From NCBI GenBank assembly GCA_002408725.1, contig DHTR01000004.1:1-30338 (forward strand): a stretch of DNA of 30,338 bases. Direction: 5' to 3'. The DNA is from Pelotomaculum sp. UBA5255 (GTDB taxonomy: Bacteria; Bacillota; Desulfotomaculia; Desulfotomaculales; Pelotomaculaceae). The notes under the pieces are model-generated. The model did no database searches. It was not told where the DNA came from and saw only the letters and a list, made by a program, of their open reading frames with translations. This document shows positions 14,992 through 22,603 of the stretch, piece after piece (positions within the stretch are counted from its first letter, which is position 1; each line of letters opens with the position of its first letter). The position numbers and the translations under genes are program-made.

Positions 14992-16518
14992 ATGCCACGA
15001 TCTTCTAAACAATGTCCATGCGGTAGCGGTAAGCCTTTTGATTTGTGCTGTCGCGCCCGTAAAGTTTTATATTCATTCGAACAGGCCAGGTGGCGGAGGG
15101 CTGGGCAGGATCTGCGCCGCAGCCTAGGACACTACGCTGACCAGCCTTCTTTTGCCTGGGATGCCGCCCGGGCACAGGATCTCTACTTGGGTTGCCTGGC
15201 TCAGCATTTCGATCGCGAGGACGATTTTACCATGGAGCGCTGCTTTGAGTGGTTCATCTTTGACTATAGACTTTACGGTGGAAAGACAGTGGTGGAAACA
15301 TTCAGAGAGGAAAACTTCCATAACCTGAGTGGTTTCGAATTGACCCTTGCCAGGGAATGGGCCCGCTCACGTATCTCCCTTTACGAAGTAGCGGGAGTTA
15401 TCCCCGGTGAAGGGCTTCTAATCAAGGAACTCCTCGGGCGCAAGGAACTAAGGGTGCACGATATCAGCGCGGCAACGGAAATAGATGTGGGCAGTATTCT
15501 TTTAATGAGGGTTCTCAAGGTTGGCGAGGAATACGAGTTTTCAACCAGCGGCTTGGCCCTGCCCGGTGAATACAGTGAGAAGCTTCTGAGACGCCTGTAC
15601 CGCGACCGGGAGGAGTATTACTGTGAAAGAAATATGGAACCCCGCGGATGGGGAACTTACCTCAAGGAAAGGGCGCATAAAGTCAACGCCTTTGTAATGG
15701 ATCTCGGTTTTTCCAGTGCCCGCGCCGGCAGCTCAACCTGTAGTGAGGGGTTGGAGCGCAGTATCGTCCTGCCCGTTGATGACTGGCAGGATGTCTTAAA
15801 GAACCTGAAGCAGTCGGAGTCCTTCAGGTTAATCCGGGTCTTAAGAGACAGCGCAGGCGTCTTCCGACAGGCAACAGCAGCCCTGCTTGGCGAGCCGCGC
15901 AGTCTCAAAACATTGAGTTTGCGACCGGTTGTAGGTCATCTCATTTTAACGCGGAGCTTCATGGTCTTAACCGCCGATACACCCCGGGAAATGAAGGAAA
16001 GCAGTACATTTATGAACATCCTTTGCAGCAAGGCGGAGCTTGGTAACTTATCCCGGGAGCAAGGCGGGGTTTACGATCAGGATCCAGACGCTGCATTTTA
16101 CGAGGGTCCTTCCAAAGGCCTGCGCAGGGAGAGGGATAAATATCCCTGGCCGAGGCCTGGTTATGCTGCTGTGGCAGGCAGCGTTCAGGACGGACTTGAT
16201 ACGCTGGGTTACAGCCCGAAACAGCAAAAAGGCGCACTCAAACTATGGTATGATTACTGCTCTAAGGAAAATCCCTCCATCCGCAAGGCGGCCGTATGGA
16301 CGGCAGCGGTGATTTATGCCTTCACCCGCCTTGAAATGGAAAAAGGGCTTAAACAGCAGGACCTGGCCGGACGGTATGGGGTGGCGCCTTCGACTATTTC
16401 CTCCCGGTTCAGGCAGCTCTGCCAGGCCCTTCAGTTAGTACCTTACGACAAGCGTTATTCCACTAAAAAACCCCAGACAGGCCTTAAGGAAAACAACCCG
16501 CTGCTGACGAGGAAATAA
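14992..16518 (+). CDS. SEC-C zinc-finger protein with C-terminal HTH; function unknown
   Basis: A cytoplasmic protein of 508 residues; ATG 14992 follows GGGGGGAG. The first 20 residues hold a SEC-C motif, CPCGSGKPFDLCC, a zinc-binding knuckle first known from SecA. The C-terminal 100 residues look like a cyclin-box/TFIIB-like helical region: IRKAAVWTAAVIYAFTRLE, then a helix-turn-helix in DLAGRYGVAPSTISSRFRQL (about 465-485). The 350 residues between show no motif I recognise; they are rich in charged residues and lack membrane segments. The HTH suggests DNA binding and the SEC-C a nucleic-acid or ribosome contact, both inferred. It lies 75 bp after the protease and has its own promoter candidate. 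Confidence 0.82.
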   Translation: MPRSSKQCPCGSGKPFDLCCRARKVLYSFEQARWRRAGQDLRRSLGHYADQPSFAWDAARAQDLYLGCLAQHFDREDDFTMERCFEWFIFDYRLYGGKTVVETFREENFHNLSGFELTLAREWARSRISLYEVAGVIPGEGLLIKELLGRKELRVHDISAATEIDVGSILLMRVLKVGEEYEFSTSGLALPGEYSEKLLRRLYRDREEYYCERNMEPRGWGTYLKERAHKVNAFVMDLGFSSARAGSSTCSEGLERSIVLPVDDWQDVLKNLKQSESFRLIRVLRDSAGVFRQATAALLGEPRSLKTLSLRPVVGHLILTRSFMVLTADTPREMKESSTFMNILCSKAELGNLSREQGGVYDQDPDAAFYEGPSKGLRRERDKYPWPRPGYAAVAGSVQDGLDTLGYSPKQQKGALKLWYDYCSKENPSIRKAAVWTAAVIYAFTRLEMEKGLKQQDLAGRYGVAPSTISSRFRQLCQALQLVPYDKRYSTKKPQTGLKENNPLLTRK

Positions 16519-16620
16519 GAAAGCCTTTATAAAGCCGCAGTGTTTTAGAGAATGTTGCCGGCCACAGGAGGGTGTCGGTGTGTCCTGCTCATTGTTTTAA
16601 CCGGGATCTATAATAAAGGA

Positions 16621-17238
16621 ATGATGCGGTTGACTGAACCCTTTGAAGTGGTCTTAAGGGCAATAACCGATGTAATAGCAGCAATGGGATATTGGGGTAT
16701 CGGGATTGGTATGGCCATAGAAAGCGCCAACATCCCGCTGCCCAGCGAAGTAATCCTGCCTTTCGGGGGCTACCTGGTCTCCACCGGACAACTGGAGTTT
16801 TACCGGACAGTCATGGCGGGAACGGTCGGGGGGACCGTGGGTTCCGCGCTTTCCTATTATCTCGGTCTGCGGGGCGGGCGGCCCTTTCTGCTCAGGTACG
16901 GGCGTTACTTTGGCTTTTCCATGAAGCACCTGGCGCTGGCCGACCGGTGGTTTGAGCATTACGGCGAGGCCACGGTATTTTTTACCCGGCTGATGCCCAT
17001 TATACGTACCTTTATCTCTTTACCGGCCGGTATTTCAGGCATGAACTTCAAGAAATTCCTGGCCTACACCTTTCTCGGCTCGCTTCCCTGGAGCTTGCTG
17101 CTGACTTACATCGGGCTCAAGCTGGGGCAAAACTGGGAAGCTATCAAGCCTTGGTTCCACAGGCTGGACGTGGTGGTGGCCCTGGGCCTTGTCGGTGTCT
17201 TGATTTACCTCTGGCGCAGCCGTAAAAGTATCCTTTAG
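16621..17238 (+). CDS. DedA family membrane protein
   Basis: An integral membrane protein of about 205 residues of the DedA/SNARE-associated (VTT) family; members help flip undecaprenyl-phosphate or phosphatidylethanolamine across the membrane. Key family blocks are present: AIESANIPLPSEVILPFGGY near the N-terminus, GTVGGTVGSALSYYLGLRGG and FFTRLMPIIRTFISLPAGIS with the re-entrant arginine. The start is uncertain: ATG 16621 or 16624 and TTG 16630 all follow AAAGGA (16615-16620), while an ATG at 16552 would add an odd hydrophobic extension with no good ribosome site. The next gene is a PAP2 phosphatase, a pairing that fits recycling of lipid carriers. Confidence 0.92.
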   Translation: MMRLTEPFEVVLRAITDVIAAMGYWGIGIGMAIESANIPLPSEVILPFGGYLVSTGQLEFYRTVMAGTVGGTVGSALSYYLGLRGGRPFLLRYGRYFGFSMKHLALADRWFEHYGEATVFFTRLMPIIRTFISLPAGISGMNFKKFLAYTFLGSLPWSLLLTYIGLKLGQNWEAIKPWFHRLDVVVALGLVGVLIYLWRSRKSIL

Positions 17239-17285
17239 TAATAACGGCAAGCGAGTGACCGCTAATGGCAAGGGTGAAAAATGCG

Positions 17286-17867
17286 ATGAAGGACTACCTC
17301 TTGGAATCTATAGAACATTTAGACGCAGGCTGCTTTAAGTGGATCAACGGCAGCCTGCATAATTCTTTTTTTGACGGGTTGATGCCTCTGGTTAGCTACG
17401 CCGGGCAGGGGGGGATCATCTGGATTGTGCTGGGGGTGTTATTCTTTGCTTTTAGCCGCCGGCCTATGAAAAACGCAGTTCTCTTGATGCTGCTGGCCCT
17501 GCTTGCCAGTTATCTGTTGGACGAAGAACTTTTGAAGAACATTTTTCGTCGGCCCAGGCCATTTGAAACCTTAACGGGGATCAATTTACTGGTTCTGCCC
17601 CCGCACTCCTACTCTTTTCCTTCAGGGCACACGGCCAACGCATTTGCCGCCGGCCTGGTGCTGGCCCGAAAGATCCCATCCATTGCCTGTCCTGTCCTGG
17701 CGCTTGCTTTTGTCATGGCTTTCTCCAGGGTCTATGTAGGGGTGCATTACCCGCTGGACATCCTGGTCGGCGCCTTTGTGGGAGCAGCTTGTGCCCTGAT
17801 CGTTCTGAAAATGGAGAAAATGCTCTTCCAGGATCGGGAAAAAAAGAAGATTCCCCGTGTGCCATAA
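17286..17867 (+). CDS. PAP2 family phosphatase (undecaprenyl-pyrophosphatase-like)
   Basis: A membrane phosphatase of 193 residues from the preferred ATG 17286, which has AAGGGTGA 8 bases upstream; ATG 17265 would add seven residues. The tripartite PAP2 signature is complete: KNIFRRPRP, then SFPSGHTANAF, then SRVYVGVHYPLDI, giving the catalytic His residues and phosphate-binding Arg and Lys. Five to six hydrophobic helices surround these. Members dephosphorylate undecaprenyl pyrophosphate (BcrC type), phosphatidylglycerol phosphate or phosphatidic acid; sequence alone cannot tell which. It follows the DedA gene on the same strand with a gap of under 50 bp, probably co-transcribed. Confidence 0.93.
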   Translation: MKDYLLESIEHLDAGCFKWINGSLHNSFFDGLMPLVSYAGQGGIIWIVLGVLFFAFSRRPMKNAVLLMLLALLASYLLDEELLKNIFRRPRPFETLTGINLLVLPPHSYSFPSGHTANAFAAGLVLARKIPSIACPVLALAFVMAFSRVYVGVHYPLDILVGAFVGAACALIVLKMEKMLFQDREKKKIPRVP

Positions 17868-17991
17868 AATAACATGCCTAATTTCGTTCGCGGTGAATAT
17901 TTTTATAAAAGTTTAATACCTTCTACTATAGGAAATCCAAGATAGGACACAATCCTGTGCAAATCACAGGTTTGAAAAAGGGGGCGCCTTT

Positions 17992-18915
17992 TTGTCTTCC
18001 CGAAAACTCTCAAGGATCACAAATATCTGGTCAAAGGTTGTTAAGGGCGAGGGCGGGAAAATATTTTCCAGGATTGTTATCGAGGCCACCGAGACCTTCG
18101 AACCAGTTATCCGCAACCGGAATGGCGGTGTTTTATTGAAAGCCGACGGCGTGGTGCCCAATATGCCGGAGGGTTCTATAGAGGTAAACGACGGGTTGGT
18201 CCGGGAGGTTCTACTGAATCAGGCAGGGCCGGGCCTGACTGAAGTGTCCGTTCACCTGCATCACCCGGCGGAGTGGAGGATGGAAGTGGCCGAGGGCATC
18301 CCATTTAGAACCATCATAACCCTTGACAGGTCTTTTATTAGTGAGCTCTTTCAAGGGAGAATCATCGTCATTGACCCCGGGCACGGAGGAGAGGATACGG
18401 GCGCCAGGGGCCCGGTTAACCTGGTCGAAAAGAATGTTGTGCTTCCAATATCCTTAAATTTAAAGGAACTGTTTGAACAGGCCGGAGCGCAGGTGATCCT
18501 GACACGGTCAAAGGATGAAAAAGTTTCATTTAAAAGCAGGGCCACCGTGGCCAGGGACGCAGGGGCGGACCTCTTTATCAGCGTCCATACCTATTCCAAC
18601 AGCGACAGCAAGGTGGGCGGTACGGCGGTACTTTATGCGAACTCTTGCCGTGAAAGCTTGGAGGCAGCTGTGCTTGTCAAGGAAGAACTGGTCAAAAAGC
18701 TAAAACTGGCGGACAGGGGCTTTAAGGAAAGAAAAAAGCATTATCTCCTCCAAGGTGTTCCAGATATCGAGGTAGAGGTTGTGACCATTACCAATTGGGT
18801 GGAGGAAGGGTTGCTGCGCAGTCCCACCATTCATAAAAAAGCGGCCGAAGGGATCTTCAACGGTGTGAAAAACTACTTTGCTGCCGCCGCGCAGCGGCAT
18901 GAGGTGTTGCTGTGA
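17992..18915 (+). CDS. N-acetylmuramoyl-L-alanine amidase with AMIN-like N-terminus
   Basis: A zinc amidase of 307 residues that cuts the bond between MurNAc and the stem peptide. The start is TTG 17992, with AAAGGGGG 7 bases upstream. The N-terminal 115 residues form a beta-rich AMIN-like domain (MEGS/PEGSIEVNDGLV and VSVHLHHPAEWRMEV). The Amidase_3 domain starts at IIVIDPGHGGEDTGARG, with zinc ligands His in DPGHGG, Glu in LVEKNVV and His in LFISVHTYS. The catalytic Glu is probably in DIEVEVVTITNW near the C-terminus. Notably there is no signal peptide. The stop overlaps the next start (GTGA), so the two genes are translationally coupled. A small stem CCTGTG/CACAGG lies 25 bases before the ribosome site. 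Confidence 0.9.
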   Translation: MSSRKLSRITNIWSKVVKGEGGKIFSRIVIEATETFEPVIRNRNGGVLLKADGVVPNMPEGSIEVNDGLVREVLLNQAGPGLTEVSVHLHHPAEWRMEVAEGIPFRTIITLDRSFISELFQGRIIVIDPGHGGEDTGARGPVNLVEKNVVLPISLNLKELFEQAGAQVILTRSKDEKVSFKSRATVARDAGADLFISVHTYSNSDSKVGGTAVLYANSCRESLEAAVLVKEELVKKLKLADRGFKERKKHYLLQGVPDIEVEVVTITNWVEEGLLRSPTIHKKAAEGIFNGVKNYFAAAAQRHEVLL

Positions 18916-19544
18916 TTATCGGCAGAATAGCGATTAGGACACACATTGTAACGGTTCAAGACGATATTGTGGAAGTTGTCCACAAGTATACGGGGCAAAT
19001 CGTCGAGCCGGGCGATGTCATTACGGTGGCCGAAAGCGTAGTGGCTATCACGCAGGGCAGGGCCATCTTGCCCGAAACCGTGCGAACTGGTCTGCTGGCC
19101 AGGTTTTTATGCCGCTTTCCGGGAAAGGACGGGAGCCTGGCGACTCCCCAGGCCATGCAGTTGGCCATTGAAGAAACCGGGACTTTGCGGATCCTTTTGG
19201 GGCTCACCGCAGCGGGACTGGGACGGATGCTCGGCCGCAGGGGGGACTTTTACCGGGTGGCCGGGCGCCACCTGACCCTTATCGACGACGTGGCCGGGAC
19301 CATGTGGCCCTTTCACAGGCACATTATTCTCGGGCCGAAAGAACCTCAGAAAATCGTCGAAAAAATTAAGGCAGTCACCGGTGCGGAGGCTGTAATCGTG
19401 GATGTTAACGACACCAGGAATGTAGATATCCTCGCAGCTTCCAAAGATCTAGACCGAAAAGCGCTGATTAAAGACCTTGAAGACAATCCCTTTGGAAACG
19501 ATGATCAGCAGACCCCGATTGTCATTCTAAGGATGGATAAATAA
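18912..19544 (+). CDS. CofE-like protein (coenzyme F420-0:L-glutamate ligase family)
   Basis: A 210-residue protein starting at GTG 18912, overlapping the amidase stop by 4 bases. The sequence resembles the F420-0:gamma-glutamyl ligase family: GDVITVAESVVAITQGR near residues 35-51, HRHIILGPKEP (about 135-145) and AVIVDVNDTRNVDILAAS (about 160-177), which in CofE line the GTP and metal site. Firmicutes of this type are not known to make F420 and no other F420 gene is in the window, so the substrate is probably different, for instance another gamma-glutamyl ligation. Coupling to a peptidoglycan amidase suggests a wall or spore role, but this is inference. Confidence in the fold is good; in the reaction, poor. 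Confidence 0.78.
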   Translation: MIIGRIAIRTHIVTVQDDIVEVVHKYTGQIVEPGDVITVAESVVAITQGRAILPETVRTGLLARFLCRFPGKDGSLATPQAMQLAIEETGTLRILLGLTAAGLGRMLGRRGDFYRVAGRHLTLIDDVAGTMWPFHRHIILGPKEPQKIVEKIKAVTGAEAVIVDVNDTRNVDILAASKDLDRKALIKDLEDNPFGNDDQQTPIVILRMDK

Positions 19545-19557
19545 GGGGATTGATTTC

Positions 19558-19580
19558 AAGCCCGCCTGTCGCGGGCTTTG
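19558..19580 (+). terminator. Intrinsic terminator after the CofE-like gene
   Basis: AAGCCCGC (19558-19565) pairs with GCGGGCTT (19571-19578) around CTGTC. The T tract after it is short (CTTTGTT). It ends the amidase-CofE pair. Confidence 0.65.
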
Positions 19581-19652
19581 TTGATCTGTTCAAACTAGCG
19601 AATAACTTCGAAAACATTAGAGATAATAGCATTAATAAAGGAGGGTTGATTG

Positions 19653-20156
19653 TTGAAAAGATTTGAAAAGCTAGCAGTATTGTTTTTTACCTTGATCATC
19701 GGCTTAGCAATGATTTCCGGCTGCAATGCGCTTCGCAAGCCTGCCCCTGAAAATACGCCGGGCACTCAGACGCCGGCGCCGGCAGCGCCTTCTCAGGAGC
19801 CCATGCCCACTAGCCCTGAAGAGAGCAACAAGATAGTTTCAAACCTGGCTGATGTTGCCGACAAGGTGCCCGGAGTGAACAAATCTACCGTGGTCCTTGC
19901 AGGTACAACTGCCTACGTCGGCATCGACCAGAAGGCAGACCTGGAGAAAGGCGAGACGGAACGGATCAAGCGGGATGTCAGCAATAAAGTAAAAGGGGCG
20001 GAACCCCGGCTGACAGCGGTTTACGTCAGCAGTGACCCCGATACGGTCTCGCGTTTGCGCCGGGTTTCCGAGGGTGTAGCCGCAGGACAGCCTATTTCTG
20101 CTTTTGATAATGAACTGGCCGAGATTGTCAAGAGAATATCCCCTACAGCCAGGTAA
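19653..20156 (+). CDS. YhcN/YlaJ family sporulation lipoprotein
   Basis: A lipoprotein of 167 residues. The start is TTG 19653 (or the adjacent TTG 19650), after AAAGGAGGG at 19637-19645. The signal FEKLAVLFFTLIIGLAMISG ends in a lipobox with Cys at about residue 24 (ISGC). A proline-rich linker follows (TPGTQTPAPAAPSQEPMPTS), then the YhcN/YlaJ domain: IVSNLADVADKVPGVNKSTV, TTAYVGIDQKADLE, and VYVSSDPDTVSRLRRVSEG. Members are spore-membrane lipoproteins made in the forespore and needed for normal germination or outgrowth. It is flanked by terminators on both sides, so it is monocistronic. Confidence 0.9.
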   Translation: MKRFEKLAVLFFTLIIGLAMISGCNALRKPAPENTPGTQTPAPAAPSQEPMPTSPEESNKIVSNLADVADKVPGVNKSTVVLAGTTAYVGIDQKADLEKGETERIKRDVSNKVKGAEPRLTAVYVSSDPDTVSRLRRVSEGVAAGQPISAFDNELAEIVKRISPTAR

Positions 20157-20160
20157 TAAA

Positions 20161-20190
20161 AAACCGCATTTCAAATGCGGTTTTTTTTTG
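20161..20190. terminator. Strong bidirectional terminator
   Basis: AAACCGCATTT (20161-20171) and AAATGCGGTTT (20173-20183) form a near-perfect stem around a tiny loop, with nine T on the plus strand and a TTTTTTATT tail on the minus strand. It separates the convergent lipoprotein and NodB-fold genes. Confidence 0.9.
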
Positions 20191-20191
20191 C

Positions 20192-20938
20192 TTAATCGGT
20201 TATGCCGGGACCGAGCTTCAACAGGGAGGAAACCGTAACCAGTTCGTAGCCTTCCCCTCGTAACGCCTCTATGACCGTCGTCAGCGCCCCGGGAGTCTGG
20301 GAGGCGGTATCGCTTGCATTTAACAGAATAATGGCCCCGGGTTGGATGCCTTTAACAATAGTGTTAACGATATTGTTTATACCCGGTGTTTGGATGTCCA
20401 GGGAATCCAGGCTCCATTGGATAACCGTGCAGTCCGACTCTGCTGCTGCGGTCAGGAATGCGGCGTCCCAGTCCCCTCCGGGGATCCTGAACAGGGCGGG
20501 TGATACGCCGGTTGCCTCCAGGATGTCCCCCCGGCTTTTAGCCAGCAAATCCTTAAAAGGAGTTTTAGCGTTTGTCCCGGGGCCAGACAAGCCCTCCCCG
20601 CTGATCCCCAGTTCATGCCCTTCATCGGCAATCCGCCGGGCCAGCTCCGGATGATTTTTTGCCCAGGTGCCGGCTATGAAAACAGTTGCCTGCACATTTT
20701 CCTTTTTCAAGACATCCAGTACCGGGCCGGGCACCCTGCTTCCCCAGTTGATATTAAAAGTCAAGGCCGCAGTCTTTTTGCCGTTCTTTACCTTGCATAT
20801 AGCGTGGGGCCCGGCGTTAACCAGAATCCCCGCAGGCCTCACCAGTGCGGCAGCCAGGAACATCGTTACCAGGCCAAACATGAAAGCGAACAGAATAGAC
20901 TTTTTAATTTTTGAGATATTAATATAATAAACTCTCAT
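20192..20938 (-). CDS. NodB-fold protein, PdaB-like, catalytic residues lost
   Basis: A 248-residue secreted or anchored protein from ATG 20938 (GGGGT upstream); an ATG at 21019 would add 27 residues without a ribosome site. The start MRVYYINISKIKKSILFAFM resembles sporulation deacetylases of the PdaB group and gives one N-terminal membrane segment. The NodB fold is recognisable, but its metal and catalytic motifs are changed: TFDD reads TFNI, the N-H-T-x-x-H block reads ISGEGLSG, and the last G-x-IILxH reads GAIILLNA. Only FRIPGG and DSLDIQTPG stay close to consensus. It is therefore probably unable to deacetylate and may act as a binding or scaffold protein. It is convergent with a YhcN-type gene and divergent from the DacF-like gene, a sporulation context. 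Confidence 0.85.
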   Translation of the reverse strand: MRVYYINISKIKKSILFAFMFGLVTMFLAAALVRPAGILVNAGPHAICKVKNGKKTAALTFNINWGSRVPGPVLDVLKKENVQATVFIAGTWAKNHPELARRIADEGHELGISGEGLSGPGTNAKTPFKDLLAKSRGDILEATGVSPALFRIPGGDWDAAFLTAAAESDCTVIQWSLDSLDIQTPGINNIVNTIVKGIQPGAIILLNASDTASQTPGALTTVIEALRGEGYELVTVSSLLKLGPGITD

Positions 20939-21049
20939 CGGCAGTACCCCGTCATTCATGTAATTAGTAGGATTTACCAAATTGTATGATCGTTTAGAAC
21001 AGGTTAGTACATTTTCCATATATGTTTATGAATAATCAGAGGAGGTAAA

Positions 21050-22180
21050 ATGGTTTCAATACTGCGATTTAAGACCAGGACTCTGGCAATTCTCATTCTC
21101 CTACTATTTTTGCCCGGCGCTGCGGTGGCGGCTCCGCCCGGAGTGACAGCCGATGCAGCTATCCTGATGGACGTAGAGACCGGGCAGGTTTACTATGCCA
21201 AGAAACACATGCGGAGAGCCGATCCGGCCAGCCTGACCAAAATCATGACGGCAGTGGTGGCCCTGGAAAACGGCAACCCGGGCGATGTGGTGACAGTGGG
21301 AGGCGGGGCAGCCTCCGTATCCATGGGATCAATTATCGATTTGAGAAAGGGTGAGAAAATCACCCTGGGTGAGCTGCTTAAAGCGGCGCTGGTCTGTTCT
21401 GCGAACGATTCTACTGTTGCCATTGCCGAACATGTCGGGGGCAATCATGCTAGGTTTATCAAGATGATGAACACCAAGGCTGCGGCCCTGGGAATGTTTG
21501 GTACTAGTTTTAAGAATACCAACGGCTATCATGACCCGAACCATTACACTACTGCATACGACCTGGCGGTGCTAACGAAGTACGCCCTTGGGCACCCCAG
21601 GTTTAACGAGCTGGTACAGACCCGTGAGACCACAATGTACTGGGTCGAGCCTCCTAAAAGAGAAGAGAAGCTGCGGAACAGCAACCGCCTGCTGTTTGGA
21701 AGGTACGAGGGAATTGACGGTGTGAAAACGGGCACCACACCAATGGCGGGAAACTGCCTGATCGCCTCGGCCACACAAGAAGGCCGCCGCCTGATCGCGG
21801 TTGCGCTGCACAGTGATGACCGTTACGAAGACTGCATCCGGATGTTTGACTACGGTTTTAAAGTCATAAAACCGGTAAGGGTGGCCGGAGCCGGGGAAAA
21901 AATCGCCGGCGCCGCCGTCTCGGGAGGTATTTTGCCGGAAGTGGAGGCTGTGGCTGAAAAAGACCTGGAAGTACGCATAGATCCGGATGATCTGCCGAAC
22001 CTGGAAAGGAATGTGGAAGTTTCCGGGACGCTGCCGGCTCCGCTGAAAAAGGGGCAGAAACTGGGTGAGGCCGCCTTCAGCCTGCGCGGGCAGGAACTGG
22101 GACGGGTCAGCCTGGTGGCCGGGAGGGATGTGCCGAGGACGGGATGGCACAGACAGTTATGGGATAAAGCGTTTGATTGA
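21050..22180 (+). CDS. D-alanyl-D-alanine carboxypeptidase, DacF/PBP5 type
   Basis: A low-molecular-weight penicillin-binding protein of 376 residues that removes the terminal D-Ala from stem peptides. ATG 21050 follows a near-perfect GAGGAGGT. Signal peptide MVSILRFKTRTLAILILLL with cleavage near VAA-PP. Active-site motifs are S61-x-x-K64 (SLTK), S117-x-N119 (SAND) and K226-T-G (VKTGTT), all in place. The C-terminal 100 residues form the PBP5-type beta domain, and the end (WHRQLWDKAFD) lacks a clear amphipathic anchor. In spore formers DacF or DacB tune cortex crosslinking; here the neighbours are YhcN-type and NodB-fold genes, but vegetative use is possible. Confidence 0.95.
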   Translation: MVSILRFKTRTLAILILLLFLPGAAVAAPPGVTADAAILMDVETGQVYYAKKHMRRADPASLTKIMTAVVALENGNPGDVVTVGGGAASVSMGSIIDLRKGEKITLGELLKAALVCSANDSTVAIAEHVGGNHARFIKMMNTKAAALGMFGTSFKNTNGYHDPNHYTTAYDLAVLTKYALGHPRFNELVQTRETTMYWVEPPKREEKLRNSNRLLFGRYEGIDGVKTGTTPMAGNCLIASATQEGRRLIAVALHSDDRYEDCIRMFDYGFKVIKPVRVAGAGEKIAGAAVSGGILPEVEAVAEKDLEVRIDPDDLPNLERNVEVSGTLPAPLKKGQKLGEAAFSLRGQELGRVSLVAGRDVPRTGWHRQLWDKAFD

Positions 22181-22185
22181 GTAGC

Positions 22186-22214
22186 TTGACATTTGGCCGC
22201 CCATAAGGCATAAT
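22186..22214 (+). promoter_or_regulatory. Promoter for tRNA-Val
   Basis: TTGACA (22186-22191) and CATAAT (22209-22214) are 17 bases apart. It lies directly after the carboxypeptidase stop, 22 bases before the tRNA. Confidence 0.75.
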
Positions 22215-22235
22215 ATATTGTACTGACAGCATCAT

Positions 22236-22310
22236 GGGCGGGTAGTTCAGTGGGAGAACGTCTGCTTGACACGCAGAAGGTCGGAAGTTCAATTCTTCTC
22301 CCGCCCACCA
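22236..22310 (+). tRNA. tRNA-Val (anticodon GAC)
   Basis: A complete 75-base cloverleaf: acceptor GGGCGGG/CCCGCCC, D stem GTTC/GAAC, anticodon stem TCTGC/GCAGA with loop TTGACAC (anticodon GAC), T arm GGAAG-TTCAATT-CTTCT, and an encoded ACCA end. It reads GUC and GUU codons. Confidence 0.95.
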
Positions 22311-22319
22311 GGAATGACA

Positions 22320-22357
22320 AGGCCTCCGGGGTTTTACCCGGAAGCCTTTTTTTGGTT
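22320..22357 (+). terminator. Intrinsic terminator after tRNA-Val
   Basis: AGGCCTCCGGG pairs with CCCGGAAGCCT (one internal mismatch) around GTTTTA, followed by TTTTTTGG. It ends the tRNA transcript. In the remaining gap to 22603 I see only a small GGCCC/GGGCC stem near 22393-22406 and AT-rich sequence. Confidence 0.8.
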
Positions 22358-22603
22358 TTGCCACATCTATAGAAAAAATTATTTGCACTTCCGGCCCAGG
22401 TGGGCCAGTTCCAGGAACTTTACATAATAAAGCATGCGGATTCAATCAACTCATAGTGTGAGAGCAGAATAGGAGATAAGTATTATTAAAATGTGCGGCA
22501 AATTAGAGGATTTTTTTTCACGTTAACGAAATCAAGAACAATTATAAAAAATTTCTAAATCATTTGTTATATACCAAAATCGTTTACTTGGGAGGCATTT
22601 GGG

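Noticed and set aside
16577..16600. Possible six-codon leader peptide before the DedA gene
   Set aside because: A GTG after AGGAGGGTG opens only six codons; too short to separate from chance.
17953..17969. CCTGTG-CAAAT-CACAGG stem before the amidase
   Set aside because: Only six pairs, no T run and no known element; mentioned with the gene, not listed as a site.
21572..22150. 192-codon minus-strand open frame
   Set aside because: It is antisense to the carboxypeptidase, whose active-site motifs are certain.
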